A stretch of 64,000 nt of DNA, from assembly GCA_002726915.1 (NCBI GenBank), contig PBSY01000083.1, forward strand, positions 1 through 64,000, written 5' to 3'. The position numbers and the translations under genes are program-made. Of the stretch, positions 62,311 to 64,000 are shown in pieces (within the stretch, counting starts at the first letter, position 1; every line of letters starts with the position of its first letter). The notes beneath the pieces were generated by a model. It was not told the DNA's origin. It saw only the letters and a list, made by a program, of their open reading frames with translations, and did no database searches. The stretch is from Verrucomicrobiales bacterium. Its GTDB lineage: Bacteria; Verrucomicrobiota; Verrucomicrobiia; Verrucomicrobiales; DEV007.

Positions 62311-63753
62311 TTAGGCGGTGCCTTGGCGGCGTTTGTCTCGAAGGCTCTGCCAATCCCGGTGATGCGGATCAGCTTCGGGAAGCACCCCTTTCACCTCACT
62401 GACGGCAATCAACGGCAGGAAGCGGATAAAGAGTAGGAAGAGCATGAAGAACATGCCGAAGGTTCCAGCAAACATAAGCTTCTCCACCCACGACGGTTCA
62501 TAGTAACCCCACTGCCCCGGAAGGAAGTCTCTCGCTAAAGTGGTCGGAATGATCACGAAACGCTCAAACCACATACCAAAGTTCACGAAATTTGAGATAA
62601 TAAAGACCACCCATAGGTTGTGTCGGCACCACTTCCACCAAAAAACTTGGGGAGCTATAACGTTGCAGAAAAACATGCAGTAGTAAGCCCAAGTGTAAGG
62701 GCCCGAAAGAATTCGAAGGTGAAAAGCATCAGCCTCAAACTTGTTCGCCCCGTAGTAGCTGATGAACAACTCCATGATGTAGGCATAACCCACGATCGTC
62801 CCCGTCAGGAGAATGATCTTCGCCATGTTGTCGACGTGCTTGTGCGTTATTAGGTCTTCTAGGCCATAAAGCTTTCGTATCGGCAACATGAGAGTTAGCA
62901 CCATGGCGAACCCTCCAAAGATCGCCCCCGCCACGAAGTAAGGGGGAAAGATGGTCGTATGCCAACCGGGAACCACGGAGGTCGCAAAGTCAAAGGAGAC
63001 GACAGAGTGCACCGAAAGCACCAATGGCGTCGAAAGAGCGGCGAGAAGAAGATATCCCATTTCGTAGTGACGCCAGTGACGGTTACCCCCTCGCCAGCCA
63101 AGAGCGAAGAAGCCGTAGAGGAACTTCGGAATTTTCTTCTTAGCTCGGTCGCGAAGCGTGGCCAGATCGGGAATCAGACCGATATACCAGAAGATCACTG
63201 AAATCAGGAAATAGGTCGAGACAGCAAACACGTCCCAGAGCAAAGGGCTCTTAAAGTTTTGCCAGATCGCGTTGGCGTTGGGAACCGGCGCCAAAAACCA
63301 CACCATCCAGAAGCGGCCAACGTGAAAGCCTGGATAAATGCCGGCGCACATAACCGCAATCAGTGTCATTGCCTCCGCAGCGCGGTTCACGGACGTCCTC
63401 CACTTTTGACGCGTCAGGAAAAGAATCGCCGAAATTAGAGTTCCTGCATGGCCAATACCAATCCAAAAGACAAAGTTCACGATCGCCCAACCCCAAGCAA
63501 CCGGCTGGTTGTTACCCCAAACACCAACACCAGTCGACACTAGGTAAACCAGAGTGAAGGCGAGGCACAAGAAAAGAGCTACCGCCGGGACGAAAAGAAC
63601 CCACCAAATAAAAGGCTGCCGATTCTCCACGATGCCACAAATTCGGTTCGTAATCCACCCCATGGAGCGGTTATTGAGCACCAAGGGCTCACGAGCCACG
63701 CCTTCCGCCTCTGACGGATGAACATTTTGATTAGCTGTCGTCGGATCTGCCAT
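62311..63753 (-). CDS. actC: alternative complex III subunit ActC (NrfD-like)
   Basis: A 480-residue membrane protein with about ten helices, homologous to NrfD/PsrC and thought to hold the quinol site. It has [20 protein letters not shown], an A[14 protein letters not shown] order in [14 protein letters not shown], and [15 protein letters not shown]. These are standard for ActC. The gene follows actB by 24 bases. Confidence 0.94.
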   Translation of the reverse strand: MADPTTANQNVHPSEAEGVAREPLVLNNRSMGWITNRICGIVENRQPFIWWVLFVPAVALFLCLAFTLVYLVSTGVGVWGNNQPVAWGWAIVNFVFWIGIGHAGTLISAILFLTRQKWRTSVNRAAEAMTLIAVMCAGIYPGFHVGRFWMVWFLAPVPNANAIWQNFKSPLLWDVFAVSTYFLISVIFWYIGLIPDLATLRDRAKKKIPKFLYGFFALGWRGGNRHWRHYEMGYLLLAALSTPLVLSVHSVVSFDFATSVVPGWHTTIFPPYFVAGAIFGGFAMVLTLMLPIRKLYGLEDLITHKHVDNMAKIILLTGTIVGYAYIMELFISYYGANKFEADAFHLRILSGPYTWAYYCMFFCNVIAPQVFWWKWCRHNLWVVFIISNFVNFGMWFERFVIIPTTLARDFLPGQWGYYEPSWVEKLMFAGTFGMFFMLFLLFIRFLPLIAVSEVKGVLPEADPHHRDWQSLRDKRRQGTA

Positions 63754-63777
63754 CTAAAAAGTCAGTAATCAAGCGGG

Positions 63778-64000
63778 TTAGTGCATCTTCGATGTCACTG
63801 TGCCAACTGCGTCGGCTCCAGGCATCTTGGGGTTTGGATTCTTGATGCGGGCGAGATAACTCGTCCTCGGCCGAGTACCAATATACTTGAGAAGATCATA
63901 ATTCCTTGGGCTCGACTTCTTCACGTTCACGTTGTCCCTCGGGTCCATCAGATTTCCGAAAGTTATTGAGTCAGCCCCACAAGCATCCTGACATGCAACG
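63778..64000 (-). CDS. actB: alternative complex III iron-sulfur subunit ActB, C-terminal part
   Basis: The window ends inside the gene; the last 73 codons are readable on the minus strand. They include ACQDACGADSITFGN (end of a [4Fe-4S] ferredoxin motif, with Gly where Pro is usual), NYDLLKYIGTRPRTSYL and ARIKNPNP. These closely fit the C-terminus of ActB. The molybdopterin-like domain and other clusters are outside the window. Confidence 0.92.
   Translation of the reverse strand, partial: VACQDACGADSITFGNLMDPRDNVNVKKSSPRNYDLLKYIGTRPRTSYLARIKNPNPKMPGADAVGTVTSKMH

Noticed and set aside
1-64000. CRISPR arrays, tRNA/rRNA genes, insertion sequences, integrases
   Set aside because: Intergenic regions were scanned for regular repeats, cloverleaf-like arms and transposase motifs; none were seen.

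Overview
The window reads as a dense piece of a bacterial chromosome, most likely a marine-type member of the Verrucomicrobiota (PVC superphylum). This is inferred from gene content: a sulfatase tail, YbhE-like lactonase, SMP-30 lactonase, DUF1080 protein, two PQQ-type beta-propellers, DUF1573, alternative complex III, a long PurF and a split PurL/PurQ/PurS. No rRNA, tRNA, CRISPR array, insertion sequence or phage gene was recognised. Very few start codons have a Shine-Dalgarno-like sequence upstream.

Layout. 0-4 kb (+): end of a sulfatase, a lactonase, and an arsD-arsA pair without arsR, arsB or arsC. 3.9-20.2 kb (-): a long co-directional run of nucleotide biosynthesis genes, read right to left as AI-2E transporter, serine hydrolase, purC, extended purS, purL, purQ, purM, purF, an AraC-type regulator, a small basic ORF, purD, pyrR, pyrB and a catalytically degenerate dihydroorotase (pyrC'). 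20.4-46.7 kb: mixed short operons, including a beta-propeller protein and yjbQ; a glycoside hydrolase/glycosyltransferase fusion; SMP-30 and DUF1080; SDR and a photolyase-related protein; hisD; an RlmI-like methyltransferase; phosphosugar mutase and lnt; a LysR regulator; a second propeller with panC and nadB; a family 4-type uracil-DNA glycosylase; a PspA-like protein; a WYL regulator; and a gamma-glutamylcyclotransferase-like protein.

46.7-64 kb (-): a 17-kb respiratory locus. Read right to left it encodes alternative complex III (actB end, actC, actD, actE, actF), a small membrane protein, a CcoN-like protein, a CcoO-like cytochrome c, another monohaem cytochrome c, an aa3-type oxidase (I, III, IV, two small membrane proteins, II), a strong terminator, then haem A/O synthesis and copper assembly genes (ctaA, ctaB, SCO), DUF1573 and a membrane rhodanese. 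The gene set suggests quinol -> ACIII -> c-type cytochromes -> aa3 oxidase.

The most unusual signals are in this respiratory locus. The CcoN homologue aligns without gaps to cbb3 subunit I through the key regions but has lost all three CuB histidines and the haem-ligand histidines of the HxH helix, so it looks like an intact but non-catalytic pseudo-oxidase retained between ACIII and aa3. Oxidase subunit III carries a soluble insertion of about 290 residues containing an apparent internal duplication. ActF carries a coiled-coil insertion of about 90 residues. Both insertions are predicted on the periplasmic side and could dock the complexes together. Elsewhere, two DNA-repair proteins (photolyase-related and UDG) lack usual Fe-S cluster cysteines, and the pyr operon carries an inactive dihydroorotase plus a possible RNA switch in front of a TTG-started pyrR.
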